NCBI GenBank assembly: GCA_029204225.1
Contig: MU832104.1
Coordinates: 23,131-87,130 of the forward strand
Length of the DNA: 64,000 nt
Direction of reading: 5' to 3'
Source of the DNA: Diphasiastrum complanatum
Taxonomy: Eukaryota; Streptophyta; Lycopodiopsida; Lycopodiales; Lycopodiaceae
Of this stretch, positions 44,901 to 53,545 are shown piece after piece. Both the position numbers and the translations under genes were made by a program. The stretch's first letter is position 1. Every line of letters begins with the position of its first letter. Under the pieces are notes generated by a model, which saw nothing but the letters and a program-made list of their open reading frames with translations, was not told the origin of the DNA and did no database searches.

Positions 44901-47494
44901 TTGATTTTACACAGAATAACTGTCAAAAGTTCCTTATAGCCCAAATGCCTATAGACTTCAGCATATGCCATTTCTTTTGGCATCATCAATGCAACAGTTT
45001 TGAACCAGATGGTCATGCACCAGATCTAGGCTACAGCTGTTGGACAAATAAAATATAGGAACTTGTTGAAAATCTTGATTGCAAAGTAAGGAAAAAACAA
45101 TGCCTTACTGGAAAATGGCGCGTGCAAGCACTAAATCTCTTTGGTCAGAAGGGCACTGCATACAACAACCATTAGAAGCATTCTCAATGTCTGATAAGCT
45201 TGGAAAAATATCTCTAATAAGGTTATCCAATACACCTATCATATAGATCTTAAAGGTTATCCATTTTATCATTTACTTGCTGCCGACAATACTTATGATC
45301 ATGGACATATAATACAATATAAACTATCATATAGATCTTAAAGGCTATCCATTTTATCATTTACTTGCTGCCGACAATACTTATGATCATGGACATATAA
45401 TACATTCAGAAACTGAAACTTTCCTTGCAGAATGAACAGTATCAATCAACTTTGCACTTAAACAGGATCGAGAATAGTTTCTTGCCTTAACACTTTGGAC
45501 TAGGTGATACATTGTAAAGGATGAGGTCCCCTACAATATCTAAATGTGTGGCATCGAATAATGTGAAATTCTGAATCAACTAACCACCCCACAACATGAA
45601 ATATAAGGCATTTTTGCTAGCTCAGGCTATACACGCTAGAAAAATGTGCAAAGAAACTTATGATTTCTTCCCCTTCAAGGATTCAACAACCACTTTTGCT
45701 CCAGCTACTTCAAGTATGAAACTTCATTTGTTCTAACCGACTTAGATTCTCCAAGAACATGGATAGCTTTCCCGCCAGGTTTCTCATGTGAAGGAGCTCT
45801 CGGAACCTAATTAACTGAAACAAAAAAGTTTTGAAAGTAATTGGAATCTCAAAAGGGTTAGACAAACTACTACTAGGTCTTCTTCTAGTTGGAAAGAAAG
45901 TTTAGTCCCTGACCCATTGACTGAATGGCTAAACTAGGCCTAGATGCAATGAACATGTTGGTATCCCAATTCAATCAAAGAGGCCCAAAAGAAAACAATG
46001 TCAGGTTCAATGTATTTGATATCCTTAACTCTCCCCTACTTACACAAACATTGTCCTTAATAATTGCCAAAGCCAGATTCAGTAGATGAAGTGATGTTAG
46101 ATGATGCAAAATATGCAGGACAGAGTAGAAGATTTTGCAAACACGGAAATGTAGAGGGAATCTGTGCTAGAAAATGAGGATGCCAAGAGAAGATGGCGCA
46201 ATGATGGCAAGTTGTTCATCATGGTAAGGCATTAGGAATAAGTCTTACATACAAGCTGAGAAGCATAGGGAAGCTATTCGCTTAACCATTCTTTACCTCT
46301 CATGTTTGCTTGGAGGGCTTTCACTAAAAAAATTTCAATCGGAAAATATGAATATCTGTCTTTAAATTCGACAGGACAATAAAAAAGGGCAACTATTGGG
46401 CCACTCGAGTTGGTGAGAGAAATGGTGATGAGGAGCATTCTTAAAGCTGGATTCATTGCCCATTTGTACAGCTTGTATTGCTATCATCAACAACTGCAAT
46501 ATGGATACAACACTCTCAAGATTAGCAACTGACAGTTCTTGCTTGTCAACCGTGGCTTTGAAATGGGTGGTCAGCATAAATGCAGCATAGCAAAATATCA
46601 TGCTACTGACACAGAGGTACAACCTCCAGAATTGACAACATGCCAAAATTTGTCCAGAATTTGCTGCAGAAACATTGATTATGGAGAGCAATAAAAAAGA
46701 ACAAACTTGCTCAAAAATGAAAAAGGCCAAATTTGTCCCAGTTTGTGATGATGGTTTGAAACTACTTCAAATATATTTGACAAGAAGGTGCGAAAGTCAC
46801 ATGTGGTCGAGAAAATGAGGAAGTGAGGAATTTTATTTGATTATTGAAACCTCTAAAGTTGGGGCCACGTATGATTTGTTGGCCCTGGAGTGTGTGGACC
46901 GACTGCTGTGTGTGTGGTGCTATGTTCTCATTCTACAAGCTATCGATGATTCACATTATGTCTATAATAGCTGGGAACGACATGTCATGCAAAATAGATT
47001 GGCATGTATCTGGCCTGCCAATCAAAAGTTTTAAGATCATTTTTCGTGTTAGAGGACGGAATTTTCAACTTGTAGAAAATGAATAGTGAGCTCCTAGTGT
47101 CCTCTGGAACAAGTTACAATTTTCATTTTGATACTCATCAGCAGAAAAAATGAAGGCATCTTCCTGAGTAGAGATTGCTTCTATGAAGATCTGCTATATG
47201 TGTCTTGAAATCTTTGCGTGCAGGAGGGATAACCATGATACAGTGTGTTCTCTAATAACTTCAGATCTTGTCTTAATAGTTGATTCAAGTACTGAAAAGC
47301 CTACTTGATATGAAAACCCTATTGTGAAGGTAGAAATATCGGCAGATCAAGGTCAATTTTTGGCAGCTAAAAGTTGACGATTCCCTATCAAGTGCAGTTC
47401 AAGTGTATACCTGTGACATAAACTTTAAGATTGCAGACGCGAAAAGATCAGGTCGAGAGCCACGAACGAAGTGATATGAAGATTTCCCCAAATC
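28474..47494 (-). CDS. GET4: GET4/TRC35 homologue, C-terminal half in six exons (5' exons not found)
   Basis: GET4 (PF04190/DUF410) is a cytosolic helical-repeat scaffold. With the Ubl protein GET5 it bridges the pre-targeting chaperone to the ATPase GET3, so that tail-anchored proteins reach the ER. Exons 47411-47494, 45109-45155, 44443-44565, 29779-29863, 29598-29678 and probably 28474-28488 join through GT-AG introns in matching phase. They give about 144 residues, against about 320 for a plant GET4. Family-typical blocks are SSYHFVRGSRP, DLVLARAIFQYLSLGN, LRDANKIMDEVK, TLERDALPLFRMLRENYK and DIAEKFYGVRR followed by FGDIMK. Introns measure 2255, 543, 14579, 100 and 1109 bp; the largest is full of transposons. 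No frameshift or stop occurs within the exons, so the gene looks live. The N-terminal half must lie right of 47494, possibly beyond the window. Confidence 0.9.
29034..29110. repeat. (GA)38 microsatellite in last GET4 intron
   Basis: 77-bp GA run. It is (CT)n in the sense of the GET4 transcript, in the 1109-bp intron. Confidence 0.95.
29598..29678 (-). CDS. GET4: GET4 exon (27 codons)
   Basis: Acceptor TTGTAG. It encodes LLDDIAEKFYGVRRKSGF and the FGDIMK end typical of plant GET4. The following GTGGGT may be a donor; unspliced, the frame would end two codons later at a TGA (29589-29591). Confidence 0.88.
29779..29863 (-). CDS. GET4: GET4 exon (85 bp)
   Basis: Acceptor ATACAG, donor GTGTGT. 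Its first base completes the Thr codon left open 14,579 bp upstream. It then encodes LERDALPLFRMLRENYK and ERDPSLDE. Confidence 0.92.
29929..29992. repeat. (GA)32 microsatellite near the acceptor of the giant intron
   Basis: 64-bp GA run. On the GET4 sense strand it is a pure (CT)n tract starting about 65 nt upstream of the acceptor before exon 29779-29863. Confidence 0.95.
30330..30660 (-). repeat. LTR-like dispersed repeat, copy 1
   Basis: Shares most of its length with 40645-40930: both run from CCATAGAATGACTAATAGTC to CTACCTACCACCACCTACCA. In minus orientation it carries a TATA-like CTATAAAAAG near 30590. It is probably a solo or decayed LTR; no coding region is attached. Confidence 0.6.
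31003..31337. mobile_element. MITE, hAT-type, palindromic ends, 7 of 8 bp target duplication
   Basis: About 335 bp with no coding capacity. The ends resemble each other inverted (ATACTTGCA against ATAGTTGCA). Flanks are TGCTCATG (30995-31002) and GGCTCATG (31337-31344), consistent with an 8-bp hAT duplication. A 24-bp perfect palindrome lies at 31008-31031, further GGAAC/GTTCC inverted motifs occur at both ends, and the core is A/T-rich with a 12-bp-arm palindrome (31108-31134). Confidence 0.7.
31345..33065. other. No gene seen (GET4 intron)
   Basis: About 1.7 kb of AT-rich sequence without recognisable coding blocks on either strand. It may include decayed LTR or leader sequence. Confidence 0.5.
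33066..33115. repeat. Fold-back at copia inversion breakpoint: 23-bp perfect arms, 4-bp loop
   Basis: 33066-33088 and 33093-33115 are exact reverse complements around AACA. The right arm is the beginning of the copia RT reading TWDLVEP; the left arm is an inverted copy of it. Confidence 0.95.
33093..33950 (+). pseudogene. Copia RT and RNase H segment, inverted relative to the rest of element B
   Basis: Starts TWDLVEPPIGKKPIGC, then KARLVIKGYAQSKGIDYEE and QMDVKSAFLNGELEEEVF. After two stops at 33418-33430 it gives KKALYGLKQAPR. The RT box reads YVDY (33572-33583) instead of YVDD. The sequence then jumps, with about 100 residues missing, to RNase H (GYVDADWGGDYDDRRST, STISLSTTEAEYKA) and stops inside RNase H where minus-strand integrase-linker sequence begins. 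Confidence 0.85.
33942..36611 (-). pseudogene. Copia element B gag-protease-integrase
   Basis: Gag starts at ATG 36611 (MANMGESILSESSKL) and is broken near 36300 and 35990. An intact CX2CX4HX4C knuckle (CFHCGKKGHWKSEC) lies at about 35875-35830. A 511-codon open frame (35741-34206) follows with protease DSGATRHM, a pre-integrase His/Cys block (HKRLGHLNLG, CESCVYGK), and integrase residues in HTDICGP, RSDSGGEY and NGVAERKNR; the catalytic D, D, E are all present. The linker to RT ends at KAMGDVM (about 33945), exactly where RT should begin. The RT part lies inverted at 33093-33950. Confidence 0.9.
36975..37190 (-). pseudogene. Foreign copia integrase fragment in element B leader
   Basis: About 70 codons reading VSDGGGEYFLTKFIDFC, TPYSPQQNGVAERKNRS and MPNTFW, a piece of integrase core from a different copia. 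It sits between the primer-binding site (38101-38114) and the gag start (36611) of element B, where no coding sequence is expected. Confidence 0.85.
37191..38100 (-). other. Untranslated leader of copia B
   Basis: About 0.9 kb between the primer-binding site and the integrase fragment. Several short open frames occur on both strands, but none has a recognisable domain. A further 245 bp of leader lies at 36612-36856. Confidence 0.5.
38101..38114 (-). promoter_or_regulatory. Primer-binding site of copia B
   Basis: On the minus strand TTGGTATCAGAGCC, complementary to the 3' end of initiator-Met tRNA, directly inside the LTR. Confidence 0.85.
38115..38387 (-). repeat. 5' LTR of copia B (about 273 bp)
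   Basis: Ends AATTCTAAG next to the primer-binding site and begins near TTAGAATT at about 38387, in minus orientation. The outer edge abuts a gypsy relic. No second LTR was found. Confidence 0.65.
38400..38705 (+). pseudogene. Ty3/gypsy integrase tail and chromodomain relic
   Basis: Reads YQILKKIGSLAYQLDL, the usual post-integrase tail. After a broken stretch comes EPEKILDTKNKRFRNHIITK, LVQLKGLTDDDDSWE, a chromodomain of the chromovirus type with the conserved WE pair. Chromodomains steer integration to heterochromatin. It is cut by a copia fragment at about 38706. Confidence 0.8.
38706..39976 (+). pseudogene. Copia element E, 3' part, degenerate
   Basis: Starts inside integrase C-terminal sequence (YDPTSSKAFVSRDVTF). 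Scattered RT remains (QMDV, a stop, TMFLNGVIEGDICMS near 39370) and RNase H ([17 protein letters not shown] near 39545; KSKHIGIKYHYVKDK near 39790) follow. Most of RT is deleted. A polypurine tract AAGGGGGAG lies at 39968-39976. Confidence 0.85.
39977..40340 (+). repeat. 3' LTR of copia E (3' boundary approximate)
   Basis: Begins TGTTGTCAAATTATC after the polypurine tract, contains TATAAATA near 40155, and shares the block ATTAATTGTAGAGGCC with the LTR at 55834. The far end is not clear. Confidence 0.6.
40645..40930 (-). repeat. LTR-like dispersed repeat, copy 2
   Basis: Homologue of 30330-30660 in the same orientation, including a CT stretch near 40880 and the CTACCTACCACC end. Confidence 0.6.
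40931..43380. other. No gene seen (GET4 intron)
   Basis: About 2.4 kb without recognisable coding. A 20-bp perfect palindrome lies at 43042-43061. Confidence 0.5.
43440..43785 (+). pseudogene. LINE ORF2 C-terminal scrap
   Basis: Parallels the C-terminus of the LINE at 51100-53508: an FYQSNFLELD region, then RLCQLCKLGEVESEE and, after a frame change, FRCPVYYEIKGRYH. It comprises the Cys-rich region only. Confidence 0.75.
44443..44565 (-). CDS. GET4: GET4 exon (123 bp)
   Basis: Acceptor AAGCAG, donor GTAAGG. It encodes YLSLGNLRDANKIMDEVK onward to KFLLL plus two bases of a Thr codon. Its donor opens the 14.6-kb intron. Confidence 0.92.
45109..45155 (-). CDS. GET4: GET4 exon (47 bp)
   Basis: Acceptor TGCAG, donor GTAAGG. 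It encodes CPSDQRDLVLARAIF plus two bases of the next Gln codon, completed by the first base of exon 44443-44565. Confidence 0.9.
45236..45411. repeat. Tandem duplication, 2 x 88 bp, in GET4 intron
   Basis: CTATCATATAGATCTTAAAG at 45236 recurs at 45324. About 80 bp following are identical apart from one or two bases. Confidence 0.92.
45412..47410. other. GET4 intron sequence without recognisable elements
   Basis: Part of the 2255-bp intron. A 122-codon minus frame at 46362-46730 has hydrophobic runs but no recognised domain, and it lies wholly within the intron. Confidence 0.5.
47411..47494 (-). CDS. GET4: GET4 exon (28 codons)
   Basis: Preceded by acceptor TTTAG, followed by donor GTATAC. 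It encodes DLGKSSYHFVRGSRPDLFAS and the eight residues ending KFMSQ, the conserved HFVRG helix of GET4. In phase 0 at both ends. Confidence 0.9.
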
Positions 47495-48569
47495 CTAAAT
47501 ACGCAAAACCATGACATTAGTTCTAGCAAGTTTGATAGATGTATCAGAAGGTGAATTGCTTTGTTGCACTCAAAAACAACAGAGAAGATGAGCAACATGA
47601 GTAATACAACTGAAAAGGGTAAATTTATTGATCATAACTTGCTTATAACATAATGGAACACGACTCCCTTTTACACGACCAATATCTTACATGTTAATGT
47701 TTCAAAGTATTGTGAAATACTTGTCAGTGAAGTCCTTGACAAATATGCATGTGTTTAAGGCATCAAAGCACTATTATTGCCGTTTTTGAATATCTACGAG
47801 TCTTCTAAACTGCTCAAAAAGTAATCAAGGGTAGTTCCCCATGTCCACATGATGATGGGGCTAAAGGCCATTGCAACTCTCATGCGGTACTCTACATGCT
47901 CATTGTATCAACTCTTACTGCACGAAGGTTTGCAGAGTATCAAAGGATATCTATGCTAACAGTTCCTCAGAACATCAAGTGGTAAATCTAATTATGATAA
48001 TTTATTAGTCAAAAACATACTCCCAAATTGTAACAGTGAGAAAGGAAAGTGAAAGATATAAATTGACTGTTTCAAATTAAACCTAGCACCATGGTTATCT
48101 ACAACAGAGAGAACCAATTTGACAGGATAAAATCTGTTGAATTGAAGTTAAACCATTGACATTGTTGTATCACTAACTAAGGTCTTTAAAAAGGAAACTT
48201 TGCCCAAGCATAGGGAACATTGTCTCTCTAAAGTGACTACAGAAGCATCCCCCTTGGATGCCTAAAAACAACCGCATGCATACTTTTGTTTGATATCCAC
48301 ACTCCAGCTTAATGCAAAATTTTTCTTGAGACGTTCCTTGTGCATCTCAAAACAAGTCTTTTTGACTTGTACGTTGACGTGCAACTGAGTGGATTAAACT
48401 CTAGTGCTCGAGGAGAGGACAGGTGATGTTAACCAACAGGCTAGTTATTGAAGGATGAGAGAGAAAGAAATCAAGAAAAAATGACAGGTACTGAAATGAG
48501 AGTACAATAGATCAGATACACAGCAGATGGGAGCAAAATGCTTCGCAAATCACTCATCGCTGCCTGAGT

Positions 48570-48665
48570 GAGAGTCTACTCAATGAGTCAAGTAGATTGG
48601 ATGGAAACAATTACAGGGTGTGGAAATCTAAGATGCAGAACATTCTCATGCATAGAGTGTTGGGA
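48570..48665 (+). pseudogene. Copia gag N-terminal scrap
   Basis: SESLLNESSRLDGNNYRVWK then MQNILM, the same gag N-terminus as at 18638 and 56836. It is truncated after about 32 codons. Confidence 0.75.
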
Positions 48666-48851
48666 TGCAGTCAAAAAGCTTGGGCCTATTCTGAATTTTG
48701 AGCCTAAATTGAAAGATTACATCAAGAGACTCTATGGATGATGATCACTTTTGCAATCATTTCATTGGAGATGTGAGTGCAATGTGCATACAGTTGGGGG
48801 CATAAATATTGGGCCCTTATCAGTGCGCATTTGGACCCCCATTTTTATCTA

Positions 48852-48913
48852 GGGGGGGTGCAGAGGGGGCAGCGCCCCCCCTGCTACTGTTGCCGGGGGG
48901 GTCCAGGGGGGGG
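48852..48913. repeat. G-run cluster with internal C-run
   Basis: Four G-runs (48852-48858, 48865-48869, 48895-48901, 48906-48913) and a C-run of seven (48875-48881) within about 60 bp. Confidence 0.9.
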
Positions 48914-48919
48914 CGGCCA

Positions 48920-49495
48920 TGTATTGATGAGGCCCTTACTACCTTGGAGGATGTCGGCTCACATCTGTGATGATCTGACCGACAATAAGATCAGGGAGAG
49001 GCTGTTCTTTTAGAACCATATGTTGATCTTCCTGTGGAGTATCAATCTCTATTGTTGAGCCTTCTTCTACTATGGAGGCGCAACTCGGATGGAAGTTTTA
49101 TCATTAGAGTAGATCCATCTACATTGTTCTCTTACCTTCAGTTTTTGTAGTGGCATTGATAAGCTGACTAGGCGGTTCACTGAAGCTATTGATGGGTGCT
49201 GATGTTGCTGCTGTTGTTGCCACTTGAAGGGAGGAACTAAAGGAGTAGGGGTTTGAAGCATCACTTGACTTGACCACCGTGTTTGATGTCTGAAGCTGAG
49301 GTTGAACTCATTCATTAAAAATTTTGAGCATCTGTAAGCTCTATTTGAGTGGATGCTGTTGTCAAGAATATTACTTCTGAAGTGTGAAGCCTGGGAACTT
49401 ATGGAGCCTCCAAAGTCCATGAAGGCAAAATAGGGTTTTGTTATCTGGTTGGTCATTGGATTTGAGACGGACTACCTGGAGTTACCTGAAGGTTA
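48920..49495. other. No gene seen
   Basis: Contains a minus open frame (49070-49456) with a short Gln-rich run and no other features. It is probably retroelement-derived, between the gag scrap and the LTR at 49496. Confidence 0.4.
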
Positions 49496-49905
49496 TGTTA
49501 TAGAGGAAGAACGGGATATGGGGTTGAAATAAATGCCTATTTTGCCCCTTAAGGCTTGTATACTTGTAACTTGTGCATAAGACATGGGGGTAAAACATTT
49601 ATGTACATAGTACACCCCACTTGTGCTAATTAGGCAAGTAATAGCAAGTAGGTTGAGGACCCATGTGGGTTCTAGAGCTAGACTTAGCAAGACACCACCT
49701 CTATGGATTACATGCTAAAAGTAGCCCAAAGTTTGGAGGGGTTTCCATGCCCTACTACTCTTTGGATAATCATTCAAGTTGTGTGAGCTTTGAAATCCTC
49801 TCTCTCTTGCTTTTGTTTTCTACTCCATAGCTGGTTTTTTCAAGCTTTCATAGTGTGCTTACTATGCTGTTATGATACTCCATAGCTAGGCCTTGGAATT
49901 TGTCA
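49496..49905 (+). repeat. 5' LTR of copia F (410 bp)
   Basis: From TGTTATAGAGG to TTTGTCA, followed at 49906 by the primer-binding site TGGTATCAGAGC. No partner LTR is in the window. Confidence 0.65.
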
Positions 49906-50261
49906 TGGTATCAGAGCAGGTTATGTTGCCTGTGGTGTGGTGAAAGCTTAGACATGTTTTGATTAGATTCTTGCCATTCCTGGAGAGCAGCTTATCTTTG
50001 AGGAGGGCGCACTTTTTGTAGGGGCATCTGATCTCTGTGCTATCTGCATGGTTGGAGTACTGTTGGCAAGGGGAGTACAGTGAGCCAAAAAGTTTCTAAA
50101 TTGGGAGGAATTTTTTTGAGTCTTTTTGGACAGCCAGGACTGTAGGAGGGCACTTTCTACAGTGGGGACTTCAGTGAAAGTTCTGAGTGGATCTTGGACA
50201 AGGGCTAGGACAGCCATACAGGGGGATAGTTTCAAATCCAGAAGCTGAGGGTTATTGAGCA

Positions 50262-51008
50262 AGTGGCTGCGTACCCTAGTTGGGTGGCACTAACTTTAGC
50301 ATATGGAAATTCAAGATCAAGAACATTCTTGAAGACAAAGAATGTTGGAAGCTTGTGACAGGTGAGGAGCCTGTTCCAACATCTGAACTTGAACTCAAGG
50401 ACTATATCAAGAGAGGGGAAAAGGCACATAGGATCATCAACATGTCAGTGAGGGATAATGTGATTCCTCTAATCAGGTCAGCCAAAGGGCCTGTAGATGC
50501 ATGGCACATTCTTTGTGCATTATATGAGACAACAAGTACAACTAGGTTTCTCTATTTGAAGAACAAGTTGTATACTCTCAGAATGGAGACAGGGGAGACA
50601 GTTGATCATCTTACTAAGATTCAGGATCTTAGATATCAGCTTTCTGTGCTTGGAGAGTCTATTGCTGACAAAGACTTGGTGCCAATAGCCAGCCAAGGAT
50701 AAGAAGAAAGGCAAGAACAAAGGAGCACCACAAACACTTGAGCAAGGAATGGAGAACTTGCATATGTCAGAAGCACAATCCTCCTCGAATACTTCTTCCA
50801 CACCTCGAAGGAAGGGGAATTGCAATTACTGTGGTAAATATGGACACTTTGCTTTTGAGTACAGGAAGAAGCTTGTAGAGCAAAAGAAGGGTACAAAGAA
50901 GCAGGGAGGAAATGTTGTTGAGAGTGTTGCAAGAGAGGAGCAGAGTGACATAAGGCAAGCTGAGTTATTTTCTGTTGCATTGGTCTCACAAGCTACACAA
51001 TGCATGTA
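50262..51008 (+). pseudogene. Copia F gag
   Basis: Gag core from about 50278 (GGTNFSIWKFKIKNILEDK) with the original start lost, reading through VDAWHILCALYETTST. A deletion or frameshift near 50695 follows, then a knuckle CNYCGKYGHFAFEY in which the last Cys is replaced by Tyr (about 50820-50862). It ends at a TAA at 51007-51009. Protease and the rest are missing; LINE sequence follows. Confidence 0.85.
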
Positions 51009-51099
51009 AAGTCTTGAATAGGTTCAACATGCATCCTCAGAGTCCAGACTCATCACTCGAGAGTTGAGAGAGAGATCTGAGAGAGAGAGAGAGAGAGAG

Positions 51100-53505
51100 T
51101 TAGAATTAGAATTATTATTATTAACGTCTTTTGGTACCCAAAGGTACATAAGACAAAAGAGAGTACAAAAGGTGAGGAGCATTGTCCGCATACGGACTTA
51201 TTTACTAGTAGAAAAGAGAAGAAGACAAGAAACTAGCATATCTATCTCGCTATCTCTAAGAAGAAGAAATATCCAAGCTTGACCACTAGCTTGCGAGGGT
51301 ACAATGCAAGAGCTTAACCACCTGCTCTGCGGAGGAGACTAGCTACGAGTAAGCTGAAAATAATGAGTGATAGTAGTAGAGGAGCGTGTTGTGGACTGGC
51401 GAGAAGCCCGTGAAGATCTAGTGATCCTGGATCTAGCAGAAATATGTGAGACTCTCTGTGTCTTCGATCTCCGAGTGGGGACTTCAAAATCCAAAACGGA
51501 AATGTCCTCTCTATCTCGCTTCTGGAAAAACTGGGTAATATGAGTCTGGCTGTGATCCATATCTGTGATAGGTAGAAGTGAAGCTCGTAGAGTATACATC
51601 TCTCTCAATAGAAGACCTACACATCTGGAGTCTGGATACTCGAGGAAAGATCGCAACGTGAGAGGGGTATCTCTGTATAAACAATGGTAACGCCCCCTGA
51701 TCTCGTAATATACTGGACAACGAAAGATGAAATGGAACTCATCTTCCATCTCATGAAGAGAACAAAGCTAACATATCCTTTGCAATCTGGGAGTGTCCGT
51801 GTATCTACCTGTCTCAATAGCCAGCTGATGAGAAGAGACTAGGAGTTGTCCCATACGGTATCGCAGACCAAAAGATAATGGTTGTGTAAGATATGCTGGA
51901 AGGACAGGGGTACCCGTAGTATCCAACCGTAGTAGATGTGTGCCATAGAAATGTATCTTGACCTTATCAGGGTCTGGCTGTGACCATATAGTGCGTATGT
52001 AGCTACGATAAATATGTTGTTTGATATAAGCATGAGTCCCGCTTGGAAGATCAAGTATAGATAAGTCCCAAGTCCGAAGAAGGGCTGAGACACTGCCAGA
52101 CCAAGAATGCTTGGCCCCCTGTCCAGCAATGGTGCGTGATGAAGTGAGAGCAGCAACAATATATCTGGAAGTGTCTAACTCTGATATCCTGTCAAGAAAG
52201 GTAATGATCTGAAACATAGCACCGATAACCAGGGGAGGGGAAGCAAACTCCGCTAATATGATATCATGTGGCACCGAGGGCTTAGCCCTAATCATCCTGC
52301 TAAGCATGAGAATCTGGATACGAGTAAGATCCCTCCAAGTATCACGTGATAGTTCCGGACACCAAGTCTCAGCAGAGTATAAAACAACCGGGGAGACAGT
52401 GGTAGAAAATAGTAAACATCTGGTAGCAGGGTCCTGTACATAATATGTGGAGCAGAATCTCTCCATATGAACAAGAGAAGTGTGCCCCTTACGGAGTCTG
52501 GTGAGGGCTGCCGGTCGGAATGTGAGTAGCGGACCAGAGAAAAGTACTAAAAATAAGTGTAAGATGTCACAATCTCAATCGGCAACCCATCATAATAGAA
52601 GGTCCCATCTCTCATATGCTGTCTATTAGTGTTGAACACCATAATCTTGTTCTTCTTAGTATTAACCGTCAATCCCCAAAGCTGACCGAAGTGATGTAAA
52701 GCAGAGAGGTGTCTCTGTAAGCCAGCTGCAGAGGATGAGAGAAGAACCACATCATCAGCGTATAGGAGAATGGGGATAATAATATCTGCTAAGGGACAAC
52801 CCTCTCCACCTTCCTCTCGAATAATCCGCTCGAGGTCATCAATATATAGTGCAAAGAGAGTAGGAGATAGGGGCAGCCCTGCTTCACTCCAATGGTAGAA
52901 TGGATCAGCGAGACCAACCACTACCGTCCCTGAACCGCGCCCAAACTCGCTCATATAAAGTAATGATCACGGCAATAGTCTCGTCTGTGAAGCCAAGCGA
53001 AGATAATCTCTGGAAAAGGAGGTGTCTCGGAACTGAAAAAAGCTTTGCGGAAGTCCACAAAGCAACAATAAACTCTCTGTCTCTGATGTCGTGCCTCCTC
53101 AATGATGCATCGCAAAATGAAAATCTGATCTGAGGTAGAGTGTCCTGGTCTGAACCCAGCCTGACCCATAGCATGTAAATCCGCAGTCTCAGCAAAAGAT
53201 CCAGTAACCGTCTGTAAAATGGAACCATAAATCTTAGCCAAAGTGTGACCAATCATAATAGTACAGTAGTTTTCTACATTTATGGGATCACCTGCCTTGA
53301 GAATGGGATGAAGAATATTAGTACACCATGCAGTAGGAAAACCAGAGGTCACAGCAGTGTTAAAAGCGTGAGCAATAAAGGGCGAGATAAGATGTGCTAT
53401 AGGTTTTAGGAAATCCACGTTTAGAGAATCATAGTCAGTGGCTTTATGAAGTTTGGCATGGTTAATGGCATTTTCAACCATGTGTGGAGTAAAAAGCGTG
53501 CAGTG

Positions 53506-53508
<3 letters not shown>
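51100..53508 (-). mobile_element. LINE (non-LTR retrotransposon), 5'-truncated, in a (GA)n tract
   Basis: The 5' end at 53508 lies within ORF2, and the 3' end near 51100 has an AAT/TTCTAA-type tail rather than poly(A). Both sides abut (GA)n runs (51079-51099 and 53509-53538). No endonuclease domain is left. Confidence 0.9.
51339..53508 (-). pseudogene. LINE ORF2: reverse transcriptase and Cys-rich C-terminus
   Basis: RT from 53508 (KATDYDSLNVDFLKP, IMIGHTLAKIYGSIL, QAGFRPGHSTSDQ, VDFRKAF), then LSPTLFALYIDD and the catalytic YADD near 52755. The thumb and connection region reads LYSAETWCPELS and onward. A CXXC-type motif (RICxLC, then EDEFHFIFRCPVYY) lies near 51780-51700. A basic Ser-rich tail ends at 51339 and carries a PIP-box-like QTHITQFF at 51525-51548. 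RT copies LINE RNA at the nicked target. Several single-base frameshifts break it (near 53020, 52900, 52480 and 51760). Confidence 0.88.
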
Positions 53509-53540
<32 letters not shown>

Positions 53541-53545
53541 CCACC

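Noticed and set aside
46362-46730. 122-codon minus frame with hydrophobic segments
   Set aside because: Lies wholly inside a GET4 intron, has no recognised domain, and does not fit GET4 phase or sequence.
49070-49456. Gln-rich minus frame as a gene
   Set aside because: Only a short Gln/His run is notable. It lies between retroelement pieces, with no homology I recognise.
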